NCBI GenBank assembly: GCA_024114885.1
Contig: CP099418.1
Span: 1,240,001-1,304,000 of the forward strand
Source: Septoria linicola
Taxonomy: Eukaryota; Ascomycota; Dothideomycetes; Mycosphaerellales; Mycosphaerellaceae
Length of the DNA stretch: 64,000 bases
Reading direction: 5' to 3'
Part shown: in pieces, positions 21,664 through 33,457 of the stretch
Numbering within the stretch: the first letter of the stretch is position 1
How the letters are laid out: each line of letters starts with the position of its first letter
Translations under genes and position numbers: made by a program
The notes under the pieces: model-generated
The model's database searches: none
What the model was told of the DNA's origin: nothing
What the model saw: the letters and a program-made list of their open reading frames with translations, nothing else

Positions 21664-24600
21664 ATGCAGCATGAACATCATCGCGTGCCGGTCACGGCGC
21701 TGGCTCACTGGCAGCAGCGCTTCGTTCTTGCTGGCTCGGGCAACTGTCTGCAAGTGCACGACGTGAAAGTCGGATCGTCACCAAATTCGATCCAGGTCTT
21801 TACAGAACAAGCAGTCCACGGCATCATTGTCCCCGAGGCAGTCGATGACAGCCGAGTCGTGATATGGGGCGGTCGTCTCCTCCGGCAGCTGAGACTGAAC
21901 AATTCAGATGGCTCGTCCACCTTGCAACATGAGGGAGGCGACATCGCCATCGCCAAAGACTGGATACTGGATGCGGCTATCAACCCTGGAGATGCTCGCA
22001 GAATTGCCATCATAACCGCACACAATGCGTTGACGATAGCCATCGGGGGCCAGACTTCGATGCACCTTGATCTGCAGGACTTGGTTCCTGGCTCAAACTG
22101 CATCTTATATTGCGCACAAGTAACATGGCTAAGTCCTTCCTCTTGTCTCATTGCTTCAGGCACTGCTTTCGGCGACATAATAGTGTGGTCATGTAACATT
22201 TCAAAGCATGAGAGTCGCCTCATTGCAACGCATCAAACACATTATACCTTCTCTGCTCATGACGGCTCGGTCTTTGGATTGCAGATCTTCCCATTGGGCG
22301 CGGGTGATGAGCCCAGCAAGAAGCGGCGCGTACTGGCAAGCTGTAGCGATGACAGGACTGTACGTCTGTGGGACATCACTGACCTGTCTAAGAGAAGTAT
22401 CTCCCTGGAAGAGTCACAACGTGAGACAGGATTCGGGTCTTGTTCCAGCAACGATACTGCCGCGCCTGCTTGTTTAGCGAAGACATTGGGTCACATCTCA
22501 AGGATCTGGCACGTCAAGTACGTGGCCACGAGTACTCAATCGTGTCTTCTATCCTTCGGCGAGGATGCTACCTGCATCACTTGGATTTTGCGGGAGACGA
22601 GCGATCACACTATAGACATGCAGCAGACAGATTTGCAGCGAGCTCATAGCGGCAAGCATATCTGGTCGGCTTTCGTCGATGATGGAACGGACCACAAAGC
22701 CATCATGAGAGATGCGAACAATCCGCACATACTCACTGGGGGTGCGGATGGCGCCATCGCCGTCACTGAGATCACCGACAACGCCCGCAAGGTTGTGCGA
22801 AAGCTGCAGCCTGGCACGTCCAATGCAGCCTCCTACAGGACCTACGGATTCGTATCGAGCAGCGAGGTCGTGGCAGTCACTGACGATGGCACCATCGAGC
22901 TGCTCACGCTCAATGCAACCAAATACTTTGCACGAAGCAAGACTATCGCCACAAGCGTGGAGCAGCTACGCGGCTACTCGACTCTCTCCACCGCTGACGA
23001 TCTGGCCTTCTTTGCTGGCAGGGGTCAAATCTACTACTACACGCAAGGAGATATTCTGCACCATGTACTCTTAGATGGCGTCGAGAAAGTAGCCTCTCTT
23101 TTCGCGCAGAGTGCTTTGAGTACTGATTCAAGCGATGGCAAAACAGAGCATAGTCTTCTGATCACGACAGTCAGATCCAAATGTGCGACCTGGTATCAAT
23201 TACGCAGACGTGGCAACCTCGCTCTTGCTGTGGCGCGTACGTGTGTCCTAGAGATACCTCCTGGATTTATAGTGACCAGCTTTGCTGAGATCAACAAGTC
23301 GAATGGACAGTATTTCATTCTTGGCTCACGAAGTGGATGTGTGGCAATTTATGCGTTGTCAGAGTTTCACGACGAGGCAGCTAAATCACTGCTACCTGCC
23401 TCTGTTATTCCGGGAGTCCATGGCATCGAAGCCATCACCTCCTTACAATATCATTGCGGAATGCTGTACTCTGCTGGACGTGACGGGACATTCGCGGCAC
23501 ATCGGATCGTATTTGCTTCTCATAGTACAGAGACCAGCCCTAACATCGACTGGAACACCATACATCAGCTGACCCTACCCTTTGGTCCCAATGTCGAAGG
23601 AATTCGCTGCACAGAAAAGGGTCATATCCGGGTGTGGGGCTTCCGCGGTAAACAATTTGTCGTCTTTGACGTCGGCACACAGCGTGAAATCATGGCTGTT
23701 GAGTGTGGTGGCGCGCATCGTAGCTTCACTTTCAATCCCGGCATCGACGGCGGTACATTCTTGTGGACCAAAGCCTCTGAATTGTACTACCAGCACCAAG
23801 AGCAGCTCCCTTATCGTCTACTAGATAGTGGCGGGCATGGCAGGGAGATCAAAGCTACTGCCATGTCGTCCATCAATCCTGCTCTAGTGGCCACTGGTGC
23901 TGAAGATACCAACATCAAGCTCCTCTTACTTGAGAATGGCTCCTGGAGGTGTCTGCACACATTGAAGAAGCACATTACTGGCATACAACATTTGAAATGG
24001 TCGGAGGATGGCAATTATCTCTTCTCCAGTGGTGGTGTCGAGGAATTCTACGTCTGGAAAGTCACCCATGATCTTCCAGTTCTTGACATCGGCGTCGTCT
24101 GCGAATCTGCATACCCGCACAGCACGACTTCAGACCTCCGTATCATGAACTTCGACATACAAAGCCGTGACCCAGGCTTCGAAATCACGCTGGTGTACTC
24201 CAATTCGTCGATTCAGAAATGGCACTACCTTGACAAAATCTGGACAAGGATAGCGCAAAGCGATTACCTTACAGCCTGCCTAACACAGTGCCTGCTGCTG
24301 CCATCGACACATCGATCTCTAACTTCTCGGCTCCTCACAGCAAGCACCGACGGCCATCTCGTAACGTGGACGACCACCGATGACTCACTGAGTTGGCACA
24401 CCAGACATAAAGTCCACCAAAGTGCCATCCTCAGCTTGATCTCCCACAAGCTTGCTCCATCTCACACCTCGACCGATGACTACCTCTTGATCTCTGGAGG
24501 CGACGACAACGCCCTCGGGATAACACGCATCTTCAACAACACACTTCTCAAGACTCTTCTCGTTCCCCGCGCACACGCCGCAGCCGTAACAGCCCTGGCC

Positions 24601-24858
24601 ATCACCCGAAGCACCAACGACCACATCTGGCTTGCGAGCTCTAGCATAGACCAGCGCATCAAGTTATGGAAGATTGACATTTCTGCTGCTGCAAAACCTG
24701 GAGTGGAAGGGATCGAAATCAAGCTACTGCAGAATGTTCACACTGCTGTTGCAGACGTCTCTTCAATGGAGGTTGTTGGCGAGCATAGGGTGCTGGTCTG
24801 TGGTGTGGGAATGGATTTGTGGAGGTTTGATGTTGGGTTTTTCAATGGGCAGGGATAA
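21664..24858 (+). CDS. RTT10: WD40 protein WDR6 / Rtt10-like
   Basis: Single exon, 1064 aa. WD repeats occur throughout: VRLWDIT, IKLLLLENG, IKLWKID and others. The N-terminus (VPVTALAHWQQRFVLAGSGNC) matches WDR6/Rtt10. In yeast, Rtt10 (Trm734) partners Trm7 for 2'-O-methylation at tRNA position 34. The length and two-propeller layout agree with the family. It shares a 212-bp divergent region with the WDR68-like gene. The last ~150 nt switch to G-ending codons. Confidence 0.85.
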   Translation: MQHEHHRVPVTALAHWQQRFVLAGSGNCLQVHDVKVGSSPNSIQVFTEQAVHGIIVPEAVDDSRVVIWGGRLLRQLRLNNSDGSSTLQHEGGDIAIAKDWILDAAINPGDARRIAIITAHNALTIAIGGQTSMHLDLQDLVPGSNCILYCAQVTWLSPSSCLIASGTAFGDIIVWSCNISKHESRLIATHQTHYTFSAHDGSVFGLQIFPLGAGDEPSKKRRVLASCSDDRTVRLWDITDLSKRSISLEESQRETGFGSCSSNDTAAPACLAKTLGHISRIWHVKYVATSTQSCLLSFGEDATCITWILRETSDHTIDMQQTDLQRAHSGKHIWSAFVDDGTDHKAIMRDANNPHILTGGADGAIAVTEITDNARKVVRKLQPGTSNAASYRTYGFVSSSEVVAVTDDGTIELLTLNATKYFARSKTIATSVEQLRGYSTLSTADDLAFFAGRGQIYYYTQGDILHHVLLDGVEKVASLFAQSALSTDSSDGKTEHSLLITTVRSKCATWYQLRRRGNLALAVARTCVLEIPPGFIVTSFAEINKSNGQYFILGSRSGCVAIYALSEFHDEAAKSLLPASVIPGVHGIEAITSLQYHCGMLYSAGRDGTFAAHRIVFASHSTETSPNIDWNTIHQLTLPFGPNVEGIRCTEKGHIRVWGFRGKQFVVFDVGTQREIMAVECGGAHRSFTFNPGIDGGTFLWTKASELYYQHQEQLPYRLLDSGGHGREIKATAMSSINPALVATGAEDTNIKLLLLENGSWRCLHTLKKHITGIQHLKWSEDGNYLFSSGGVEEFYVWKVTHDLPVLDIGVVCESAYPHSTTSDLRIMNFDIQSRDPGFEITLVYSNSSIQKWHYLDKIWTRIAQSDYLTACLTQCLLLPSTHRSLTSRLLTASTDGHLVTWTTTDDSLSWHTRHKVHQSAILSLISHKLAPSHTSTDDYLLISGGDDNALGITRIFNNTLLKTLLVPRAHAAAVTALAITRSTNDHIWLASSSIDQRIKLWKIDISAAAKPGVEGIEIKLLQNVHTAVADVSSMEVVGEHRVLVCGVGMDLWRFDVGFFNGQG

Positions 24859-25290
24859 GTGTAGCGGCGATTAGCTGGTGGATGCTGTTCTGAACGATGT
24901 TCTGGGGGGGGTAGTCCGATGCTGATCTGTCTTTCAACGGGTGTCATTTGATTTCAGGATCTTAGACATTGTCTATATCTGAAGTAACCATCGGGTCCGC
25001 GCTTCGATGACTCTGCCTATTGAGGTGGTCATCGCGGGACGCCGTGACTTGTAGTCTCTACTCTAATTTTTCGTCCAACTACCCAAGCAGAGGCGTGTGA
25101 AGCCATTGATCTCCGCGCTCTCGAAAGCACCTTACTGTACATGAATGTTGCTAAGCTCGCAGTAAAGGTGTTGATCAGCCAAAAATGGCAGGAGCTTTCT
25201 CATTGATCGCCCAGATGAAAGAAGAAGCCGGATCGTCGTTAATAACGCAATGGGGTATACACATTAAAAAAATTGCTCGCTGTCGATTCG
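24859..25290. other. Intergenic, convergent gene ends
   Basis: 3' regions of the WDR6-like gene and the PAN/apple-like gene. Nothing else was recognised. Confidence 0.5.
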
Positions 25291-26237
25291 TCATTGCTGT
25301 AGTATTGCGACATTGGTGTCATTGGACACATTCAGTGTGAATGGTTGGAGCTCGCCTGCATCTCCAATCCAGCAGTTTCCTGGTCGGGCAGCAGAGGGCT
25401 CGTAGACTGCGACTGTGCAGTTGCTGTTCGAGTTCAGGCTGTTGTAGCCTGCACAGAGCTCGACGCAGTCGCTGAAGCTGTACACGAAAGCCTCTGCGAT
25501 CCGTTGGCCGTCTTGGCCTGATAGGGGATTCTGGAGATCGCAGTATTTCGTAAATCGAAGACTGCTCTTGTCCGATGCGTTGTCGTCTCCAGCATATTGA
25601 GACGTGTATTCGGTACCGTTTGATGCTGGGCAATCGTTGAGTGGCTCATATGTAGGCGTTGGCGCAGCAAACGATGATGTCGCAGACGCCGTGGATTGTG
25701 TTGGTGTGGCCGTCGCCGGTAGTGCTGTGTTCGTGACGTTTGCGCTATGGCGGGTTAGCGATAATGATTCCAGAAAGCAGATCTTATGCAACGCGCGGAA
25801 GTCGCCTACTTCAATTGTGTCTCGTGTTCCTCCCGTAGCTGTCTTCCCCCAACCGCACCTCCCACAGCTGCTCCCACCACAATAAGCACCATGACCAATG
25901 CGACTAGCAGAAAAGTCCTGATCTTCATTCCAAAGATGATGCGAGGCGGCCGATTGCTGCCATCGCCGTAGTATCGCCCATTGCCACTGAACTTTCCATC
26001 GTACAGTGGGGATTCGCGTATCACGGGATACTTGTCGGATGCCGGGTATATCGTGTCATCGTACTCCAGGCCATGTGCGGGTGCAACTTCCGGTGCGTTG
26101 TGGTATTGGTACAAAGCGGACAAGCGGGCTGGCTCACGCTGTACAGGTGTTGTGTCAGCATTGATCGTGTCGCGAGCTTTAGATCCACCTTGACGGATCT
26201 GTGGGTACTGCAGTGGTCGTACCTGTGAGGAGTCCAT
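25291..26237 (-). CDS. Single-pass membrane protein with PAN/apple-like extracellular domain
   Basis: Exons 26237-25810 and 25744-25291 (293 aa), joined across a 65-nt GTAGGC...CATAG intron with GCTAAC near its 3' end. The cytoplasmic N-terminus (about 105 residues) is followed by one hydrophobic helix (FLLVALVMVLIVVGAAVGGA), a Thr/Ser/Pro-rich linker suited to O-glycosylation, then a Cys-rich domain (FTKYCDLQNP, DCVELCAGY, NCTVAVYEP, NCWIG) like PAN/apple modules. This type II layout is common in Dothideomycete surface proteins. Ligand unknown. Confidence 0.75.
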
Positions 26238-29032
26238 AGCTCAACTCATGCATTCGGGGACACAACCAACTAGTCTAGCGGTCTAATGTATCGAAAGGAA
26301 GGAGCGTATGTGTCGGCGGTAATCAGAAGGAGCGACCGAGTGGTGAGCTTGCGCGACTGGTATATCGGAATTTGGTCTGGTCTGGTGGGATGAGGCTCTT
26401 ACGCCTTCCTGTAGTCTAGTAGTGAAGAAGTGAGAGAATCGATCGAGTAGTAAGAAAGTAGTGCACCCGTTGGTCTGACCTGCGAGACTAGCGATTGTCC
26501 GTTTCGTGCCTGCGTCTGGGCTTCTCCCGCCAGCAGAACGTAGAACTAGCCCAGGAGCCGAAGAAGAGGCTTGAGGCTTGCGCGACACAGCATCGTGTGA
26601 TTGAGTCGGCGTGCAGCAGTGCATCCGGAGCGCGGACACTGACTGTCGTGCGGCGCGGACAAGGTTGTGCTCAGACAAGCCACCATCTGCATGCAGATCC
26701 CCGGTCGACATGTCCGCCTGCAATCTGGTCTGCTTCAGGCCTGATGCATCTGTCGATGTGGACTGCATATCGACTGCTCCAGCGCACACCCAATATGATG
26801 CTGAAGGCCGAATCAGCCGGCACACACTCGTGGAAGGCCATTTCCTGCGGTGGCGAAATGCTTCCCTAATAAGGCAGCCTCGACTCGCAATAAGAACTTC
26901 GGTGCAGAGATGTCACACTCGTCCAGAGTCTATCATGATGCGCACTACTCACCAACAGACTCGCCGAACCGCAAATCCGTGGTTCGTCTCGGCGGATCGC
27001 TGGCCGTCTGGGTTGAAACGTGAGCCTGTGCCCAATCACACCTTCTCTTTCTCATCTCTCTCGCGACTCTGAACAAGGAAGAAACTCGCTTGTGCGGGCG
27101 CCGTCTGCAGATCTGAACGGAACGCTATCAGGGGCACCCGAGAAGTATCCAGACGGCAAAGGACTTCATCTCTTGCGGACCTGTTTACATGTTTCCGGGT
27201 GGCAATCAATATCACATTAAGCACTATATCATCTAGTCCGGAGGAATTTCATGACAATAGCTTGCCGTTGAAGCCTACTCAAAAGTTTTCTCGATCACAG
27301 ACGCTTCGTGCATTCCCTAGGGGTGGAGTCTTTCTGCAGGATGTAGGAGCCGAGCGCCACCAAACATTCGACTGACTTGTGCTTTCTCTTGAACACAGAC
27401 CAATGTCCAGGATCATGACCTACGCACTCTTGAACTGACCCCGGTCGCGCTCCATGCGCTTCTACAAGGACTCCGCTCAACTCATGACTGTGGAGAGTAG
27501 ATACGCTTACAGCAATACAACTACCACTATCACATTACTGTCTACCAGCGACGAAAGGCCGAAATTCGTCTTCTCGCTTGCAGGAGACGCAACTTGAAGT
27601 GCAGCACCTGCATCGGTCGTGTCTTCAGTCCCATTTGATGAAGTCAAGGATGATAGCCTAAACGCTGGTCAGATCTTCAGCCACAATATAACAGCAACCC
27701 GACTACTCGTCACCGACCCGCACCACACGCGATCAACGTCACCATCATCCTTGACATGTCACAAGCTGATAGGCCTCTCCCATAGCGAGACCCGCAGCGA
27801 GGCGCGTTGTATACTTCAGCTGCCAGCGAACTGCTCCGCTCAACGGACAACACTACTGCTGTTCTTCCGACAAACGAAATGCTGGACATGGCGCACAGTT
27901 CTATGCATTGTGTAACGCTCCGACCCACGCTCGGGCTGGACAATGCTGTGCGACACTCAAAGCCATGGTTGAGTTTCGCCTCGGGGCCTGAACATTACAT
28001 CGCCTGTCTATTCTTCAGGGCTGTCCTTGTCCACTGAAATGCGACTCTGTTCAAGCGAGTGCCCGTGTCTTGGATGCACAGCATGTGCATCACAAATTGA
28101 AAACGTGCTAGACTTCGAGAACATCTCACTGGGTCCTCGTGCTACGTTGAAGCCAGGAATAGCAGCTCATGGCTATCGAGATGAGTTGCCCGAGCGTATT
28201 CATGCCAAATGATGCACATTGAAGAGTGTGTCACCTGCAATAATGAACGATGGCGGGCAATGCACCGACGACGAAAAGAGCACATGACCGATGCTCCAGT
28301 GTAGACTCACGACGTGAACGATCTCCATCAAATGCACTTAAACTTCTGCTCAGTTGTCACAGAACCCTTCCGAGCTCGATGCATGGTTACTAGGAGGCTG
28401 CATATTGCACGCGCGGGACAATTCAATAGGCAGGTACAAATTAATGCTTTAGGGCATGTGGAATTGAGCGATAGGAATTCTTCGTGGTCTCACTGCTCTG
28501 TTTGCCATCGAAAGACTGGCTTGCCCTACAAGCGTGTGCAGTACCTCGTCTTCACCCACCATGTCTTCACAAAGTTTACGTTGAGACGATACCTTCGCAG
28601 AAGGCATCACGAATCAGCCTTACATGAACCGGAACTTTTCAACGCTCATGCATGCGTTGAAGGAAACTTCCCATTGTGCCGTACCAAGCATCTTTGACGG
28701 AGGTCGGCACCTGCATTCTGGTAGCAAGAAACCAATGATGCATACAAGCTGCATAAAGGTATCCTGCCTGATTGAGGAGGCTGAGGCTGGCATTACAAGT
28801 AAGCCTTCACTAGTGCAGATAGTACATGATCCGCACGATATGTTGTCAAGCTTGGAGGTGCAGATGGGCAATGCTGTGGTGCGAACACAAGGAAGTCGAG
28901 TGGATAGATCGAATTGACACTCTCGAACAATATTTGTGATATCTTCGAATTGTGCTGTCAGAAGCACAGGACCTAATTTCAGCGCGATACTCGCTATGCC
29001 AGCACACTCGCTAGTCACATCACAACATCCCT
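26238..29032. other. Intergenic, about 2.8 kb, the longest gene-free stretch
   Basis: Holds the 5' region of the membrane protein and the 3' region of SMC1. Many short ORFs occur on both strands, none over 181 codons and none with a recognisable domain. The frame that reads through the last SMC1 intron stays open from 29032 down to 28620. No tRNA, rRNA, transposon remnant or AT-rich RIP block was seen. Confidence 0.5.
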
Positions 29033-32000
29033 TCATGCCACTTGATATTTGCGAAGCTGTGAATTCTGTCAGTACTCTCTCGTTGATAGCGCAAGATCGA
29101 TGAAGACTTACATCCAGTGTCAACGCCCTCGAACTATTCACACCTTGATCTCTCATGATGCCGACCAGCGTCTCGCTGTTTTGGAAAAGTCCTGTCTTCA
29201 GGGAGATGACGACAAATTGCATGCCAGGTCCAGCATGCTCTTTCACATACTGCGCAAGCTGCGTGGTATTGGCGTGATCGAGCGCAGCATCGACCTCATC
29301 GAGAACGAAGAAAGGAGACGGAGCATAGGTATGTACGGCGAAGAGCAAGGCCAAAGCGGCCATCGTCTTTTCACCTCCAGATAAGTGCTCCATATCTCTG
29401 AAGCGCTTCAGAGGTGGCATAGCATGGTATTTGACACCAGTTAGGTACGGCTCCTCGTCGTCCTCTACATCTAAAGATGCAGAGCCACCAAGGGGAAATG
29501 ACGATGTCTTGGTCAATTCTTTGTAGACTGGGCCAATCTGTTCCGAAATGTGTTGGAAGGCTTTGTTGAAGAGATCCATCCGCTTCTGCCGAACCTCCTC
29601 AAATGCTTTTGACGCGCGATCAGCAACCTTCTTCGCTTGATCAAAGTCCTTCTGCACAGCGTTGAGACGAGCACTTGTCGCTTCAAGGCGATCTGCAGAA
29701 CGCATGTTGGGTGCCATTTTGTCCAGAGAGGATGTAAGGTTATTGATCTTCTCTGACAACTGAGCCTCGCACTCATCGCTGCCGTCTTCCTGCAGGTCAT
29801 CTTCGAGTATTGAGAAATCGACGTGGATGCCGTAGTCTTTATATCTGGTAGTCGTACCGCCGTCCTCGTCATCAATGTCCATGGCATCTTCATCCTGAAG
29901 AGCTTCGTCCTCCAATGGCAAGGCAGCGATCTTACGGCTGTCTTGATCCAGTGGAAGATCAATGTTGTCGACTTTGCAGGTCCGGAGAACGCTATAGCGA
30001 CCGCTCGCCGCTCGTTGTACCTCTGCATCCAGGACCGAGATCTCCTTCAGTGTCTTCTCCTGACCTTTGCTGCGCTTCTGCAAGTCACGACGAGCTTCTT
30101 GCACCTTCTCGCCACGCTCATCAAATTCCTTCTTGAGCTCCTCGATCTGGGCCTGGAGCTCATCAATTTCCTCGTTGATTTGAGCTAGCTGAGCAGCGAT
30201 TTCGTCTTTCTTGGCCTGCAATTCTGCGAGTTGATCCTGGCTGCGTTTGGCGGCCGCCTCTGTCGTCTTTAATCGGCCCTCGGTCGACAGCAACCTCTGC
30301 TTCTCATATTCAAGCTGATTTTCAAGTCTTGAAGTCTGCCGTTTGAACTCCAGTTCCTTTGCACGAGCCTCATCCTGCAGCTCCCCGTTCTGCGCTTCGT
30401 ACTCGCGGATATTCGCGTAGCCAGTGCGCTGGCAGAATGCAGCGAAGACTTCGTCTTCAACCTCAGCCACTTCAGCTTTCTGTTCTTGGAGTGTTTCTTG
30501 CAGAGTTTGCACGCCTTCAGCCTGCTCCTCGTACTTCGGTCGCAATTCAGCAAGCTGAGATTCAAGATGGCGCAATTCCTTCGTCTTGCTCTGGATGTTC
30601 CGGTCCAGAGTTTTGAGCTCTTCTTCAGCGTACTTTTGTCTCAAGTCAAGACGCGAAAGCTCAGAACGAAGTTGCTCTTCTTCCGCCTGTCGCTTATGGC
30701 CCTTGGGCAGCGCGTCGATATCGCTTCTGAACTTTGCAATGAGTTGTTCGAGTTTTGCTATCTCAGCATCGTCAAAGCGACGCTTACTAGATCCAGGACC
30801 ATCACCTCCTGTCATGTTACCGCCCTTGTGAATCACCGTGCCATCGAGGGTGACGGCCTTTGCATCCACACCGCGTTTGTACACGAGTTCTTTGGCAATG
30901 GCGATGGTGTCAGTCACGATCGCATTACCACAAGCGAAGCTCAACGCTCGCTCAAGATTCGTGTCGAAGTCAATGGTGTCGATTGCCAGTCGCATGCCTT
31001 GATGCATACCTCGAAGGTTCGCGTTCGCCTGCTTGTGAACGATCGTATCCAGAGGAATGAATGTTGCTTGTCCTAAGTGCTGATCTTTCAAATATGCAAT
31101 GCAGTCTCTTGCAGTCTTCTCAGTATCCACAATGATGCCGTCAAAATGGCGACCTAGCACAGTGGACACAGCAGTCTCGTACTTCTTCTGCTTCGGCCGC
31201 ACCAATAAGCCTAGTTGGCCCTTCACGCCAGGATAAATCCGTCGCAAGTTGGCAACCATCGCACGTTGGTCGGACTCCTTTTTCGTTTCCCGCTGGTATC
31301 CTTGAGCTTCACTGAAGCGAGTGAGTACCTGGTGCAGTTTTTCGTCCAGCTCGCGCCTCTTCTGCTCGGTACGGTCGCGGTCGCTGACGAGCATGTTGAC
31401 TGACTTTTTCGTGCCCGCAATCTCATTGTTCGTTGTTGTGACAGACTGTGCAGTGTCGTCCCTACGCTGCTGCAGGGCTGCTATCTCTTGTCGCAAGTTC
31501 TCTGTAGTCGCCTCAAGTCCATCCAGCTTAGATTTGAGAGACTTCACAGTCTCTTCATCTGTTCTGAGCTGCCGTAGAAGGTTTTCAATCTTGTTCTGGC
31601 CACTGCCCGTACGTTGATACACATTCTTCTTCAATCGCTCAAGTTCTTGCAAGTCTTCGCGACTCAGCGCCCGCCCAGCCTTCTGCTGCTCGGCCTGCCA
31701 CTGAGCCTCCCACCTCTTCTGCGCCTTTTGAACCGTGGCAAGCTCTTTTTGCATCTTCTCTACTGCTGCCTGTTGTTGATCACGGTCACTTGTGATCTCA
31801 ATTATCCGCCCTCGGTAGCGTTGGACGTTCTTGTCATGAATCGAGAGCTTCTCATCGATTGGGACAAGTTTCTGGTCCTGCTCCTCTGCTTCTTTCTGCT
31901 TTTGTTTGATGCCACGCTCACCCTTGCTGACCTCACGCCCAACTTTGGCTTGCTCCGCCTTTACAGCCTCCAGCTTATCTTGGAACTTCCGCACATTACG

Positions 32001-32891
32001 CTTGAACTCCTTCAATTCTGCCTGATGCTTTTTGATCTCAGCCGTGCTGTCTTGTATAGTGCGCTGGAAGTGAAAGAGCTTCCAAAGAACATGGGTGACG
32101 ACTGCCTGGTCGCGTTCGTCCCTAGTCTGCTCATATTTGTCCAGCTCCGCTTTCTGCTTCTGGTACTCCCTGATCTCGCCATTGATTGTTCGCCGAGAAT
32201 CGTTCTTGAGCGATGATTCCGCTTCAGCTGCTTCCTTTTCTTCCTTGCGGGCCTCGTACGCTGCCTTGTGGTCTACAGAACCACTGATCTGCTCGATCAA
32301 CTTTGTCAAGTCTTTGGGTGATTGCGATGCTATCATTTCAACGTCGCCTTGAAACACGAGAAAGTTGCGTGCCTTGATCAGAATGTTCTCAGCCTCCAGT
32401 GCCTCATTGTACACTTTAGCGGTGACTGGACGGTTGTTGATGCGGTACTCCGACTGTCCGCCAGAGGTGATTGTGCGCTTCCATCTCTGCTCCTCGCCTG
32501 CGTCATCCTCGTACACGGCCATGACCCATGCAGTCTGGGGATCATCGCGCTGACTTCGCGGCAATTCGACTTCGTCTTCATCGTCTGATGCACCCCCGTC
32601 CGCGTCGTCGCCATCGTTGTCGTCGTCCGCGCCGTCCTCGGCCACGGTTCCATCGGCGTTGATCTTGGAGTTCTTCATCACGCGACCGCGATAGACCAGA
32701 TCCTTCAAGTGGGTCGATCGTAGATGCGACGACTTGATCCCGAGCACGAACGAGATCGCGTCCATGGAATTGGACTTTCCAGAGCCATTGGGACCGATGA
32801 TCGAGGTGAAGTAGCTGTCGCCGAATTGCATGACATGGTGACCGCGGTACGACTTGAAGTTGTACAACTCCAAGGCGAGGAGTTTGCCCAT
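29033..32891 (-). CDS. SMC1: Cohesin subunit SMC1
   Basis: Exons 32891-29112 and 29056-29033 (1267 aa). The N-terminal head has Walker A GPNGSGKSNSMDA. Long coiled coils flank a hinge (around residues 545-700, with GNMTGGDGPG at its end). The C-terminal head has the signature LSGGEKTMAALAL and Walker B FFVLDEVDAALDHAN. The last 24 nt are spliced on through a 55-nt GTAAGT...CACAG intron, giving the family ending LTLDLRKYQ plus VA. An acidic insertion of about 35 residues follows MKNSKINADG near residue 80 in the head. SMC1 pairs with SMC3 in the cohesin ring for sister-chromatid cohesion. Confidence 0.95.
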
Positions 32892-33457
32892 GTTGTCGTG
32901 TGCTCAGTAAGTGTTGTCAGAGGAGAAGTGCGCTGTGGTGAGCTGTGGACATTGCACGCATCCGAGATGGCGAACAGGTGACAAGGCGCGTGAGAGGAGT
33001 GTACACAGTAGACCCACACTTGAACTCTTCGACGCGCCTGCACGCGTTGCCTTGGCGCTACTTTGTTGTCTCAGCGTTCAGATGGGCGGGATACCATGAG
33101 GGGAAGTTCCTTCAGCTCGTCTAACGTTAGCCTATCTAGCTTGCGACAGTGGTCTGAGAACTGAGACACAAGAGTGACGTACCGACAGAGCTTCGACACC
33201 AGGAACGTGTTCATCTGGGAAAGCTCTCATTTGTTCTTTTGCTGTGCTGCGTGTTGACATCGCGTGCCACCGACTTTACTCCTACGCTGTCCCGCAAGGT
33301 CAGCATTTAGTCTGCGCGTGCCTGTGAAAACCACGGGCGGATGCAGTGCTGATCTTGATACTGTTTACTTTTGCCTTCGAAGGTGGCATTTTGGGACAGG
33401 CAGAATAGTCACATGCGCTGTGTCTGACAAGGCAGGACTGTCCATGCCTTCTTGGTG
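32892..33457. other. Divergent promoter region
   Basis: 5' regions of SMC1 (-) and GPC1 (+), 566 bp. No clear element was recognised. Confidence 0.5.

Noticed and set aside
26283..26825. 180-codon ORF on the - strand
   Set aside because: It begins with GTG rather than ATG, has no domain or splice context and lies among overlapping random ORFs.
28620..29032. SMC1 C-terminus as given by the uninterrupted frame
   Set aside because: The spliced ending matches the conserved SMC1 terminus, so the read-through tail is treated as 3' flank.
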